In this document: piece by piece, positions 5,631 to 13,571 of the stretch
How positions within the stretch are numbered: the first letter of the stretch is position 1
Layout of the letters: every line of letters starts with the position of its first letter
NCBI GenBank assembly: GCA_004556205.1
Contig: SFIL01000021.1
Coordinates: 1-34,846 of the forward strand
Source: Clostridiales bacterium
GTDB lineage: Bacteria > Bacillota > Clostridia > Oscillospirales > Oscillospiraceae
Reading direction: 5' to 3'
DNA: 34,846 bases
Program-made: the position numbers and the translations under genes
Notes under the pieces: generated by a model
Told to the model about the DNA's origin: nothing
Database searches by the model: none
The model's input: only the letters and a program-made list of their open reading frames with translations

Positions 5631-8120
5631 TTACTCAGCCGATTCCGTGTCCTCCGCACCGTCGGTGCGCTGGACGGCAATCACGCGGTTGCCATCCTCG
5701 ATGCGCATGATGATCACGCCCTGCGTATCGCGCCCGTAGACGCTGATATTCTCCACCGGCGTGCGCAGAACGACGCCGCCCGACTCAATCAGCAGAATAT
5801 CGTCCTTCTCATCGACAACAACCGCACCGGCGACCGCGCCGGTCTTTTCGGTCAGGCGGTAGTTCTTCATACCCTTACCGCCGCGGCTCTGCACCTCGTC
5901 GCCGCGCAGATAGCTCTCCACCGGCGTGCGCTTGCCGTAGCCGTTCTCCGTCACGGTCAGCAGGGTCTTGCCGGCCTCCGCAACCGCCGCGCCGACAACC
6001 GCGTCATCCGTGCCCAAGCGGATGCCGCGCACGCCCGTCGCCATTCTGCCCATGCAGCGGACATCTGCCTCGTTGAAGCAGATCGCCATGCCGCGCCGCG
6101 TGGCAAGCAGGAGGTTGTCCTCGCCCGTCGTCTTCATGACAGCGATCAGCTCGTCACCCTCGTCGAGGTTTAAGACGCGGATGCCCGCCTTACGCGCGGT
6201 GTACAGCTCGGACATCTGCATCCGTTTGACCGTGCCCTGACGGGTGACCATCGTAATAAACTCATTTTCTGCAAAGTCACGGGTCAAAAGCATTGCGGTT
6301 ACGCGCTCGTCCTGCTCCAAGGGCAGGACATTTGCGATATGCGTGCCGCGTGCGGTGCGGCCCGCCTCGGGGATGAGATAGCCCTTGCGGCGATGGACGC
6401 GCCCCGTGTTCGTAAAGAACAGGAGATAGTCGTGCGTCGAGGCGATAAAGAGGTTTTTGATGTAGTCCTCCTCGCGCAGGCTCTGACCGGACACGCCTCT
6501 GCCGCCGCGCCGCTGACTGCGGTAGGTATCGACGGGCAGACGCTTGATGTAGCCGCCCTCGGACAGCGTGTAGCAGCAGTCCTCCTCCTCAATGAGGTCC
6601 TCGTCGTCAATCTCGTCCTCGACATCGACGATCTCGGTGCGCCGCGCGTCGCCGTACTTGTCGCGGATGGCGGTCAGCTCGTCGCGGACGATGCCCTTGA
6701 CCAGCTCCATATCGCTCAAAACCTTCTGATAATAGGCGATTTTCTCCTCCAATTCGTGATATTCGGCGAGCAGCTTGTCCTTTTCCAGCCCTTGCAGGCG
6801 TTTGAGCTGCATATCCAAGATTGCCTGCGCCTGAATTTCGCTCAGACCGAAGCGCTCCATCAAGCGCTCCTTGGCGTCGTCATACGCGGAACGAATGATA
6901 CGGATAACCTCGTCAATGTTGTCCTGCGCGATGAGCAAGCCCTCTAACAGATGGGCGCGCTCCTGTGCTTTTTTGAGGTCGTAGCGCGTGCGGCGGATGA
7001 CAACTTCCTCCTGATGCGCGAGGTATTCATCCAGAATTTCGCGCAGGGAAAGCACCTTCGGCTGGCTCTGATTTTTGACCAATGCAAGCATATTCACCGC
7101 GAAGGTGGACTGCATCTGCGTCTGCGCAAACAGGCGGTTCAGAACGACCTGCGGGTTCGCCTCGCGCTTCAGCTCGATCACGATGCGCATACCGTTGCGG
7201 TCGGACTCGTCGCGAATGTCGGAAATACCCTCCAAACGCTTCTCGTTGACCTGATCCGCCATGTTTTTGATGAGCATCCGCTTGTTGACCTGATAGGGAA
7301 TCTCGGTGACGATGATCCGCTGGCGGTTCTGTCCGAACTCCTCTAACTCTGTGCGGGCGCGCATGGTGATGCGTCCCTTGCCGGTGGCGTAGGCGCTGCG
7401 GATGCCCGCCCGACCGAGAATCAAGCCCTTTGTCGGGAAATCGGGACCTGTGATATGCTCCATCAGATCGTATAAGCTTGCCTCGGGGTTGTCGAGCACG
7501 CACAAACAGGCGTTAATGACCTCGGTGAGGTTGTGCGGCGGAATATTCGTCGCCATGCCGACCGCGATACCCGAGGAGCCGTTGACGAGCAGGTTCGGGA
7601 AGCGGCTGGGGAGCACGCGCGGCTCCTTGCGCGTCTCGTCGAAGTTGGGGTCCCAATCGACGGTATCCTTTTCGAGGTCGCGGAGCATCTCGTTGGAAAT
7701 CTTGGAGAGGCGCGCCTCCGTGTAACGGTAAGCCGCGGGAGGGTCGCCGTCCACGGAACCGAAGTTGCCGTGCCCATCCACGAGCATATAGCGCATGGAG
7801 AAATCCTGCGCCAAACGGACGAGGGCGTCATAAACGGACGCGTCGCCGTGCGGATGGTAACGACCCAAGACGTCGCCGACGCAGGTCGCGGACTTCTTAA
7901 ACGGCTTGTCCGAGGTCAGATTATCCTCATACATTGCATACAGAATGCGCCGGTGCACGGGCTTCAAGCCGTCGCGCACGTCGGGCAAGGCGCGCCCGAT
8001 AATCACGGACATGGCGTATTCCATATAGCTGGTTTTCATCTCATGTACAAGCTCGCTGGTCACGATCGCCTGATTCGGGAACATAATATCCTCGGGCTTG
8101 TAATCCTTCTTATGTGCCAA
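5631..8120 (-). CDS. gyrA: DNA gyrase subunit A
   Basis: Breakage-reunion subunit of DNA gyrase, which introduces negative supercoils with GyrB in an A2B2 complex. The 829-residue product has the winged-helix region with catalytic Tyr133 (AAYRYTEARL), the coiled-coil and C-gate region, and the C-terminal beta-pinwheel with the GyrA box QRRGGRG. The start is a TTG at 8120, placed seven to eight bases after AAGGAGG; the longer frame to 8171 reads into a palindromic repeat. In the quinolone region, HPHGDASVYDAL, the residue matching E. coli Ser83 is Ala94, while the Asp87 position is Asp98. It follows gyrB by 71 bases that hold a palindrome. Confidence 0.98.
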   Translation of the reverse strand: MAHKKDYKPEDIMFPNQAIVTSELVHEMKTSYMEYAMSVIIGRALPDVRDGLKPVHRRILYAMYEDNLTSDKPFKKSATCVGDVLGRYHPHGDASVYDALVRLAQDFSMRYMLVDGHGNFGSVDGDPPAAYRYTEARLSKISNEMLRDLEKDTVDWDPNFDETRKEPRVLPSRFPNLLVNGSSGIAVGMATNIPPHNLTEVINACLCVLDNPEASLYDLMEHITGPDFPTKGLILGRAGIRSAYATGKGRITMRARTELEEFGQNRQRIIVTEIPYQVNKRMLIKNMADQVNEKRLEGISDIRDESDRNGMRIVIELKREANPQVVLNRLFAQTQMQSTFAVNMLALVKNQSQPKVLSLREILDEYLAHQEEVVIRRTRYDLKKAQERAHLLEGLLIAQDNIDEVIRIIRSAYDDAKERLMERFGLSEIQAQAILDMQLKRLQGLEKDKLLAEYHELEEKIAYYQKVLSDMELVKGIVRDELTAIRDKYGDARRTEIVDVEDEIDDEDLIEEEDCCYTLSEGGYIKRLPVDTYRSQRRGGRGVSGQSLREEDYIKNLFIASTHDYLLFFTNTGRVHRRKGYLIPEAGRTARGTHIANVLPLEQDERVTAMLLTRDFAENEFITMVTRQGTVKRMQMSELYTARKAGIRVLNLDEGDELIAVMKTTGEDNLLLATRRGMAICFNEADVRCMGRMATGVRGIRLGTDDAVVGAAVAEAGKTLLTVTENGYGKRTPVESYLRGDEVQSRGGKGMKNYRLTEKTGAVAGAVVVDEKDDILLIESGGVVLRTPVENISVYGRDTQGVIIMRIEDGNRVIAVQRTDGAEDTESAE

Positions 8121-8154
8121 GGTGTTTCCTCCTTGATTTAGTTTACATCTTACT

Positions 8155-8186
8155 CTGTAGGGCGGGGACATGACCCCGCCCTACAG
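8155..8186. repeat. Palindrome between gyrB and gyrA
   Basis: CTGTAGGGCGGGG and CCCCGCCCTACAG form a perfect 13-bp stem around ACATGA. This is the best-preserved copy of the family in the gyr operon. Confidence 0.9.
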
Positions 8187-8191
8187 ATCAC

Positions 8192-10132
8192 TTAATAGTC
8201 CAAATTCACGACGTATCTGGCGTTTTGCTCGATGAATTCCTTACGCGGCTCGACCTTTTCGCCCATAAGGAGCGTAAAAATCTCGTCGGCCTTGATCGCA
8301 TCCTCCAAGCGAATTTGCTTCAGCGTACGCCGTTCGGGGTCCATGGTCGTCTCCCACAGCTCGTGCGGGTTCATCTCGCCCAAGCCCTTGAACCGCGCGA
8401 TATCGACCTTCGCGTTCGGATTATCGGCGCGCAGCTCCGCCGAGACGCGGTCGCGCTCCTCATCGGAGAACGCCACCCGCGTCGTCTTGCCGCGCGTCAG
8501 CTTATACAGCGGCGGGATCGCGGAATAGACATAGCCGTTCTCGATCAGCGGGCGCATATAGCGGAAGAAGAAGGTCAGCAGCAGGGTGCGGATATGGCTG
8601 CCGTCCACATCGGCATCCGCCATGATGACGATTTTATGATAGCGGAGCTTTTCCAAATTGAACTCCTCGCCGATGCCCGCGCCGAGCGCGGTAATGACGG
8701 GCTGCAGCTTATCGTTTCCGATGACCTTATCCTCGCGGACCTTTTCGACGTTGAGCATTTTACCCCAAAGCGGCAAAATTGCCTGAAAGCGCGAATCTCT
8801 GCCCTGCGTTGCGGAGCCGCCTGCGGAATCGCCCTCGACGATGTAAATTTCGGTCAGCGCGGGATCCGTCTCGTTGCAGTCGCGCAGCTTATCGGGCATC
8901 GCCGCGCCGCCCAAGGCGGTCTTGCGGCGGATATTCTCGCGCGCCTTTCTTGCCGCCTCGCGGGCGCGGTTGGCGGTCATCGCCTTGTCAAGGATAATCT
9001 TTGCCACGGCGGGATGCTCCTCGAAATAGATCGTGAGCTGCTCGTTGACGATGGAATCGACAAGGGTGCGGATGTACGCGTTACCTAACTTTGCCTTGGT
9101 CTGTCCCTCAAACTGCGCGTCGGTCAGCTTGACGGAGATCACCGCCGTCAGACCCTCGCGGCAGTCCTCGCCCGAAACCTTATCGGCGTCGGACTTAATC
9201 ACATTCGCCTTCATGCCGTAGGCGTTCATCACGCGGGTCAGCGCGGTCTTGAAGCCCGTCTCGTGCATACCGCCCTCGGGCGTGTGAATATTGTTTGCAA
9301 ACGAGACAAGCGTTTCGTTATACGAATCGCTGTACTGCATGGCAATTTCCGCTTCCGCGCCGTTTTTCGCGCCGGACATATAGATTACCTGCTCGTGCAG
9401 CGGCGTCTTATGGCGGTTATGCCATTGGACGAACTCGCGAATGCCGCCCTCGAAGCACATCGAATCGGAATTTCCGTCCTCGGTGCGCTTGTCGGCAATG
9501 GAAATATGCAGACCCGCGTTCAAGAATGCCTGTTCGCGCATCCGCGTATGCAGAATTTCGTAATCATATTCGGTCGTATCGAACATCTCGGGGTCAGGCT
9601 TGAAGGTAACGACCGTACCCGTGCGGTCGGTCTTGCCGACAATCTGCATCTCCTGCGTGATATGTCCGCGCGAGAATTTCATCTGATAAATACTTCCGTC
9701 CTTATGGACTTCTGCAACAAGCCACTCGGACAGGGCGTTGACGACGGACGCGCCGACGCCGTGCAGACCGCCGGAGACCTTATAGCCGCCGCCGCCGAAT
9801 TTGCCGCCCGCGTGCAGGACGGTAAAAACGACCTCGAGCGCGGGCTTGCCCGTCTGCGCCTGAATATCGACGGGGATACCTCTGCCGTCGTCGGTGACGG
9901 TGATGGTATTTCCCGGGTTGATGGTTACGGTGATGTGCTTGCAGTAGCCGGCAAGCGCCTCGTCGATGGAGTTATCGACGATCTCATAGACGAGATGGTG
10001 CAGACCGCTCGACGAGGTCGAGCCGATATACATACCCGGGCGCTTGCGCACCGCCTCCAAGCCCTCAAGAACTTGAATTTGTGAGGCGTCATATTCCTGC
10101 TCCACCGTGGTGCTGAACAATTCTTCGGACAT
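8192..10132 (-). CDS. gyrB: DNA gyrase subunit B
   Basis: ATPase subunit of DNA gyrase, 646 residues, the short Gram-positive form. The GHKL ATPase motifs are EIVDNSIDEALAG, DDGRGIPV and GLHGVGASVVNALSEWL. The Toprim domain shows EGDSAGGSA and the metal-binding DADVDGSHIRTLLLTF. The C-terminal tail interacts with GyrA. The loop LPLWGKMLNVEK carries Trp where Bacillus and E. coli enzymes have Arg or Lys; this may be usual for the family and is not read as a resistance change. AAGGAGTT lies in front of ATG 10132. remB lies 69 bases upstream and gyrA 71 bases downstream, all in one direction. Confidence 0.98.
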   Translation of the reverse strand: MSEELFSTTVEQEYDASQIQVLEGLEAVRKRPGMYIGSTSSSGLHHLVYEIVDNSIDEALAGYCKHITVTINPGNTITVTDDGRGIPVDIQAQTGKPALEVVFTVLHAGGKFGGGGYKVSGGLHGVGASVVNALSEWLVAEVHKDGSIYQMKFSRGHITQEMQIVGKTDRTGTVVTFKPDPEMFDTTEYDYEILHTRMREQAFLNAGLHISIADKRTEDGNSDSMCFEGGIREFVQWHNRHKTPLHEQVIYMSGAKNGAEAEIAMQYSDSYNETLVSFANNIHTPEGGMHETGFKTALTRVMNAYGMKANVIKSDADKVSGEDCREGLTAVISVKLTDAQFEGQTKAKLGNAYIRTLVDSIVNEQLTIYFEEHPAVAKIILDKAMTANRAREAARKARENIRRKTALGGAAMPDKLRDCNETDPALTEIYIVEGDSAGGSATQGRDSRFQAILPLWGKMLNVEKVREDKVIGNDKLQPVITALGAGIGEEFNLEKLRYHKIVIMADADVDGSHIRTLLLTFFFRYMRPLIENGYVYSAIPPLYKLTRGKTTRVAFSDEERDRVSAELRADNPNAKVDIARFKGLGEMNPHELWETTMDPERRTLKQIRLEDAIKADEIFTLLMGEKVEPRKEFIEQNARYVVNLDY

Positions 10133-10169
10133 ATTTTTAACTCCTTACATAACATAAACGCGCAGTCTT

Positions 10170-10199
10170 CTGTAGTGCGGGGACATATCTCCTGCCTAC
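10170..10199. repeat. Degenerate GCGGGGACAT palindrome between remB and gyrB
   Basis: CTGTAGTGCGGGGACATATCTCCTGCCTACG matches the gyrB-gyrA palindrome except for several changes that weaken its right arm. Confidence 0.6.
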
Positions 10200-10201
10200 G
10201 G

Positions 10202-10468
10202 TTACTTGATCTCATGAAATGCTTCTTCCGCGCGTTTTTCCAAAATTTGCGCGTTGTATTGCGTCAGATAGACACGGCGCAGACCGAATTCCTCGGTCAG
10301 AACATAGCTTTTCGGGAGCTTTCCCGACACATCGACGACCTCGCCCTGCGTTTCCGCCTCGGACAAAAATGCCCGCGTGTGCTTGGAAATGCTCGTATTG
10401 TCGAGGTCAAACACGCCGATCACGGCGCGGTCGCGGACGGAAAAATCCGCTCCGATGGAAATGTACAT
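10202..10468 (-). CDS. remB: RemB/DUF370 family regulator (YaaB)
   Basis: An 88-residue protein of the RemA/RemB (DUF370) family, starting MYISIGADFSVRDRAVIGVF. In Bacillus subtilis yaaB/remB sits at this place between recF and gyrB and supports expression of extracellular matrix genes; RemA is a DNA-binding protein. Start 10468 has TAGGAG nine bases before it, overlapping the recF stop codon. An in-frame ATG at 10501 would lie inside recF and add residues foreign to the family. The gap to recF is only 10 bases, so the two are expected to be translated from one message. Whether it controls matrix genes in this organism is unknown. Confidence 0.88.
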   Translation of the reverse strand: MYISIGADFSVRDRAVIGVFDLDNTSISKHTRAFLSEAETQGEVVDVSGKLPKSYVLTEEFGLRRVYLTQYNAQILEKRAEEAFHEIK

Positions 10469-10478
10469 TTGAATTCTC

Positions 10479-11579
10479 CTATTTGACGCTGCCGTTCTCA
10501 ATGCGAAAAACCTGCCCTAAGCTCGTCAGACGGTCGGTTTCACAGCAGGTGATAAACACCTGTCCGCTTTTGAGCTGATTCAAAACGAAATCCTGCCGTC
10601 CCGCGTCCAGCTCGGACAGCACATCGTCAAGCAGCAAAATCGGCTCTTCTCCGCTGTCCCGTTTCAGCAGCTCACGCTCGGCGAGCTTAATGGAGATCGT
10701 CGCCGTGCGTGTCTGTCCCTGCGAGGCAAACTGCGCAACGGGCAGATTGTTCACCCGTGCCTCAAAATCGTCCTTATGCGGGCCGGAAAGGCATTGACCG
10801 CTCTCCAGCTCCGCCCGCTCATGCGCTGCCTGATGCTCCGCGAGCAGCTCCCGCAAACGCTCGGGCGGCGCAAACGGATCGTCGATATTCGACACGGTTT
10901 TATATTCCAGCGTCAGCGCCTCCGCGCCGCCGGAAAACTCCCGATGAAACGCCGCAGCGCACTCGGAAAGGGCTTTCAAATACCGCGCACGATAGGAAAT
11001 GACCAGTGCGCCGACCTGCGCCATGCGCGTGTTGTACTCGGGCAGCACCTCACGCAAGGAGGGGCAGTCCCGCCAATCGCGCAAAACGGTGCTTTTCTGT
11101 TCCAAAAGCCGCTGATATTCCGTCAGCGCCGCCTCATAATTCGGACGGATTTGACATATAACATTATCGAGCAGCTTTCTGCGCGGCTGCGCGCCCTTTT
11201 TCAGTACGAGCAGATCCTCCGGACAAAACAGCACGCTCGGCAGCACGCCGACAATTCCGGCCGCGGTCTTCTGTTTCACGCCGTTCAGAAACAGCCGGCG
11301 CGGGCGGCGGTCTGCAAATAACAGCGCGCGGAGCGTCTGTTCGCGTTCCTGTGAGGTAATCTCGGCAGAAAGCTCGGCAAATTCCGCGTCAAAGCGGATC
11401 AATTCCTGCTCTTTTCTTGTGCGGAAGGCGCGGCCGGTGGAAAGATAGCTGACCGCCTCCAACAGGTTTGTCTTGCCGTTGGCGTTGCCGCCCACAAGCA
11501 GATTCACGCCCGAGACAAAGCGTATCTCCGCGTCGGCATAGTTGCGAAAATTCCGCAGACAGAGACGGTTAATCTGCAT
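10479..11579 (-). CDS. recF: DNA replication and repair protein RecF
   Basis: RecF, the SMC-like ATPase that with RecO and RecR loads RecA onto gapped DNA. The 366-residue product starts MQINRLCLRNFRNY and has Walker A at residues 30-37 (GGNANGKT), the ABC signature region LSGPHKDDFE and Walker B followed by the D-loop (PILLLDDVLSELDAGRQ). Length matches the family. The start codon overlaps the end of yaaA by 11 bases, the same tight coupling as in Bacillus; remB follows 10 bases after the stop. Confidence 0.97.
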   Translation of the reverse strand: MQINRLCLRNFRNYADAEIRFVSGVNLLVGGNANGKTNLLEAVSYLSTGRAFRTRKEQELIRFDAEFAELSAEITSQEREQTLRALLFADRRPRRLFLNGVKQKTAAGIVGVLPSVLFCPEDLLVLKKGAQPRRKLLDNVICQIRPNYEAALTEYQRLLEQKSTVLRDWRDCPSLREVLPEYNTRMAQVGALVISYRARYLKALSECAAAFHREFSGGAEALTLEYKTVSNIDDPFAPPERLRELLAEHQAAHERAELESGQCLSGPHKDDFEARVNNLPVAQFASQGQTRTATISIKLAERELLKRDSGEEPILLLDDVLSELDAGRQDFVLNQLKSGQVFITCCETDRLTSLGQVFRIENGSVK

Positions 11580-11817
11580 GCTTCACCGAATAAGTCACGC
11601 CGTCAAAGCAGACCTTGTCGCCGTCGGTGAGCTTTTTCCCGCGCATGAGACAGACCTCGCCGTTCACGGTGACTTCACTGTTCTGAATGAAATTTTTCGC
11701 CATACCGCCCGAAGGGACGGCGTTTGCGAGCTTCAAAAAGCTCTCTAATTTGATGAAATCCGTCGTGATTTCGACGGGAACGACCTCGGCGGACACCCGC
11801 CGAACGCGAACTTTCAT
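11569..11817 (-). CDS. yaaA: S4-domain RNA-binding protein YaaA
   Basis: A small (82-residue) S4-like RNA-binding protein that lies between dnaN and recF across Firmicutes. The signature is FIKLESFLKLANAVPSGGMAK, then VTVNGEVCLMRGKKLTDGD. In Bacillus the protein has been linked with ribosome assembly. Start 11817 has AAGGAG in good position; the frame is open for 13 more codons without family features. It ends inside recF (11-base overlap). Unlike the usual compact arrangement it lies 192 bases from dnaN, the gap being filled by a 110-bp REP-like element and a palindrome. Confidence 0.9.
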   Translation of the reverse strand: MKVRVRRVSAEVVPVEITTDFIKLESFLKLANAVPSGGMAKNFIQNSEVTVNGEVCLMRGKKLTDGDKVCFDGVTYSVKHAD

Positions 11818-11850
11818 AGTTTTTCTCCTTGTTTCGATAAAACCCTTTTC

Positions 11851-11960
11851 TGTCATTCTGAGGGAACGCAGTGACCGAAGAATCTCGGCACTTTCCTTCC
11901 GCGTTTGTTTTCCGATCTTACTTTTAGATTCTTCGTCGGCTTTGCCTCCTCAGAATGACA
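11851..11960 (+). repeat. 110-bp TGTCATTCTGAGG element (miniature form), plus orientation
   Basis: A left hairpin end (TGTCATTCTGAGGG, then AACGCAGTGACCGAAGAATCT) and a right end (AGATTCTTCGTCGGC, then TCCTCAGAATGACA) enclose about 40 bases of AT-rich DNA. It is homologous over its whole length to 13446-13554, which lies in the opposite orientation, and its ends equal those of the GIY-YIG unit at 13572-13977. Confidence 0.9.
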
Positions 11961-11972
11961 ATATTACTTTCC

Positions 11973-12001
11973 TCTGCAAAGCGGGGATATACTCCCGTCC
12001 T
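11973..12001. repeat. Degenerate GCGGGGATATACTCCCGTCC palindrome upstream of yaaA
   Basis: Weak copy of the GGGCGGGGACATGTCCCC family, just after the dnaN stop codon. Confidence 0.5.
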
Positions 12002-12009
12002 AAAATGAA

Positions 12010-13113
12010 TCAGTGCAGTCTGACCGGCAGCACCATATACGCAAAGTCCTTTTTATCGTCCACCGGCGTGAAAACGATGGGACTCAGACCGTTTTGCAGT
12101 TCCAGTGTGACCTCCTCGGTCGGCACTGCGCGCAGCGCGTCCAGCAGATAGCGGCAATTGAAGCCGATCTCCAGCTCACCGCCGTTTCCTGCAATGTCAC
12201 AGGTATCATGCGCCGTACCGATTGTGTTCGTCGTGCGGAAATCCGCCGTATTCTCGCCGAAAATGCAGCGCACAGGGCTTTTAATCTTTTCCGAGACGAT
12301 CAGGCTGACGCGTTCAATGGACGACATCAGCGTTGCAACATTCGCGGTCAGCTTTGTCGTGCTGTTGGTCGGCACGACGCGCCGCCAGTCAATAAATTCG
12401 CCCTCCAAAATACGGCAGACAAGGGTTGCATCGCCGATCTCGAACAGAATATGCTTATCGCCCAACGTGAAAACAGCAGGTTCATCGGTGTCGGCGAGAA
12501 TCTTTTCCACCTCGCGCAGACCTGTCGCGGGAACAACGAATTTCATCTCGCGGCCGATGGGCGTCTCGCTGTGCCAAGTCCGTCGGGCAAGACGGAAGCT
12601 GTCCACGGCGACCATTGTAATCGTCTCATCACGCACCTCCATCAGACAGCCGGTGTGGATGGGCCGCGCCTGATTCTCGGAGACGGAGAAGATCGTCCCG
12701 CCGATCATTTCGCGCAGCGCCGACTGCGGCACGGAGACGCCGCGTTCGGAGTTGACGTCGGGCAAATCGGGGTAGTCCTCTGCATCCATCGCGGTGATCT
12801 TAAAAGAGGACGCGCCGCCGCGGATGGAGACTTGCAGCTTATCATCGACTTCAATGGTGACCTCCTCATCCGGCAGCTTGCGCACGATGTCGAAGAACAG
12901 GCGCGCAGGCATGACGCACAGTCCCGCCTCGGTCACGGCGGCGCCGACCTTGACGGTGATGCCGGTTTCGAGGTTAAAGCCGGTGAGCTGCACGCCGACG
13001 CCGGCACGCAGTAAAATACCCTCTAAGCAGGGGATGGCACTCTTTGCAGCGACGGTTCTGCCCGCGACGGAGATCGCGGAAACGAGCAGGGCTTTTTCAC
13101 AGGTAAACTTCAT
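12010..13113 (-). CDS. dnaN: DNA polymerase III beta subunit (sliding clamp)
   Basis: The ring-shaped clamp that tethers the replicative polymerase to DNA. The 367-residue product has the three-domain clamp pattern, beginning MKFTCEKALLVSAISVAGRT, with AIPCLEGILL in domain 1 and a C-terminus ending YMVLPVRLH, the usual VLP-x-R-L-like end near the hydrophobic partner-binding cleft. GAGG precedes ATG 13113 by about ten bases. A TATAAT at 13159-13164 on the minus strand may be its own -10. It is separated from dnaA by 935 bases, far more than usual, because of the inserted GIY-YIG unit and repeats. Confidence 0.97.
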   Translation of the reverse strand: MKFTCEKALLVSAISVAGRTVAAKSAIPCLEGILLRAGVGVQLTGFNLETGITVKVGAAVTEAGLCVMPARLFFDIVRKLPDEEVTIEVDDKLQVSIRGGASSFKITAMDAEDYPDLPDVNSERGVSVPQSALREMIGGTIFSVSENQARPIHTGCLMEVRDETITMVAVDSFRLARRTWHSETPIGREMKFVVPATGLREVEKILADTDEPAVFTLGDKHILFEIGDATLVCRILEGEFIDWRRVVPTNSTTKLTANVATLMSSIERVSLIVSEKIKSPVRCIFGENTADFRTTNTIGTAHDTCDIAGNGGELEIGFNCRYLLDALRAVPTEEVTLELQNGLSPIVFTPVDDKKDFAYMVLPVRLH

Positions 13114-13158
13114 TTCGAAAACCTCACTTTCTTCTCTCTCTTAGAAAGGATAGGATAA

Positions 13159-13164
13159 ATTATA
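13159..13164 (-). promoter_or_regulatory. Possible -10 box of a dnaN promoter
   Basis: TATAAT on the minus strand, 46 bases before dnaN, without a clear -35. A separate dnaN promoter is plausible since the dnaA transcript must pass several hairpins first. Confidence 0.35.
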
Positions 13165-13191
13165 GTAGTACACAGTAGTAGGCGGAGAAAT

Positions 13192-13347
13192 TGTGCAAAA
13201 CCCGCGCAAATGCCCAAACCGCAAGGCTTTGCAATGCACAGGACAATGTGCGTTTTTGGGATAGTTATTGACAGGTTTTTCAAAAATCATTCGACGTGCG
13301 GTTTTGCACAGGAAAACCTTTACACAATACACAGGACTTGTGGAGAA
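13192..13347. other. DnaA box cluster, downstream part of oriC
   Basis: Between dnaN and dnaA, two sites match TTWTNCACA exactly: TTTTGCACA on the minus strand at 13192-13200 and on the plus strand at 13302-13310. Sites with one mismatch are CTTTACACA at 13318-13326 and TTCTCCACA (minus) at 13339-13347. The dnaA-dnaN gap is a normal place for Firmicute origin boxes. Confidence 0.65.
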
Positions 13348-13399
13348 AATTTCGGATATAGTGACAGACTGCAAACGGTTTATGAAATAATTGCGATTC

Positions 13400-13428
13400 T
13401 GTCATTCCGAAGAGGCAGAGCAATGACA
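13400..13428. repeat. Short 29-bp TGTCATT...AATGACA unit
   Basis: TGTCATTCCGAAG and GCAATGACA ends with almost nothing between. It is the first member of the row that runs to dnaA, followed by a 17-nt linker (13429-13445). Confidence 0.6.
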
Positions 13429-13445
13429 AGAAAGAAAACCAATAC

Positions 13446-13554
13446 TGTCATTCTGAGGAGCGGAGCGACGAAGAATCTAAAAGGAAAATCGGAAAAATAC
13501 GCGCGGAGGGGAAGTACCGAGATTCTTCGGTCACTGTGTTCCCTCAGAATGACA
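13446..13554 (-). repeat. 109-bp TGTCATTCTGAGG element (miniature form), minus orientation
   Basis: Homologous over its full length to the reverse complement of 11851-11960, including the internal part (AATCTAAAAGGAAAATCGG compared with AATCTAAAAGTAAGATCGG). Linkers of 17 nt, AGAAAGAAAACCAATAC and AGAAAGGGAAGCAACAT, lie on its two sides. Confidence 0.9.
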
Positions 13555-13571
13555 AGAAAGGGAAGCAACAT

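Noticed and set aside
5241..6173. Long plus-strand frames opposite gyrA, gyrB, dnaN and mfd
   Set aside because: All are shadows of highly conserved minus-strand genes, Arg/Ala/His-rich, and without start sites.
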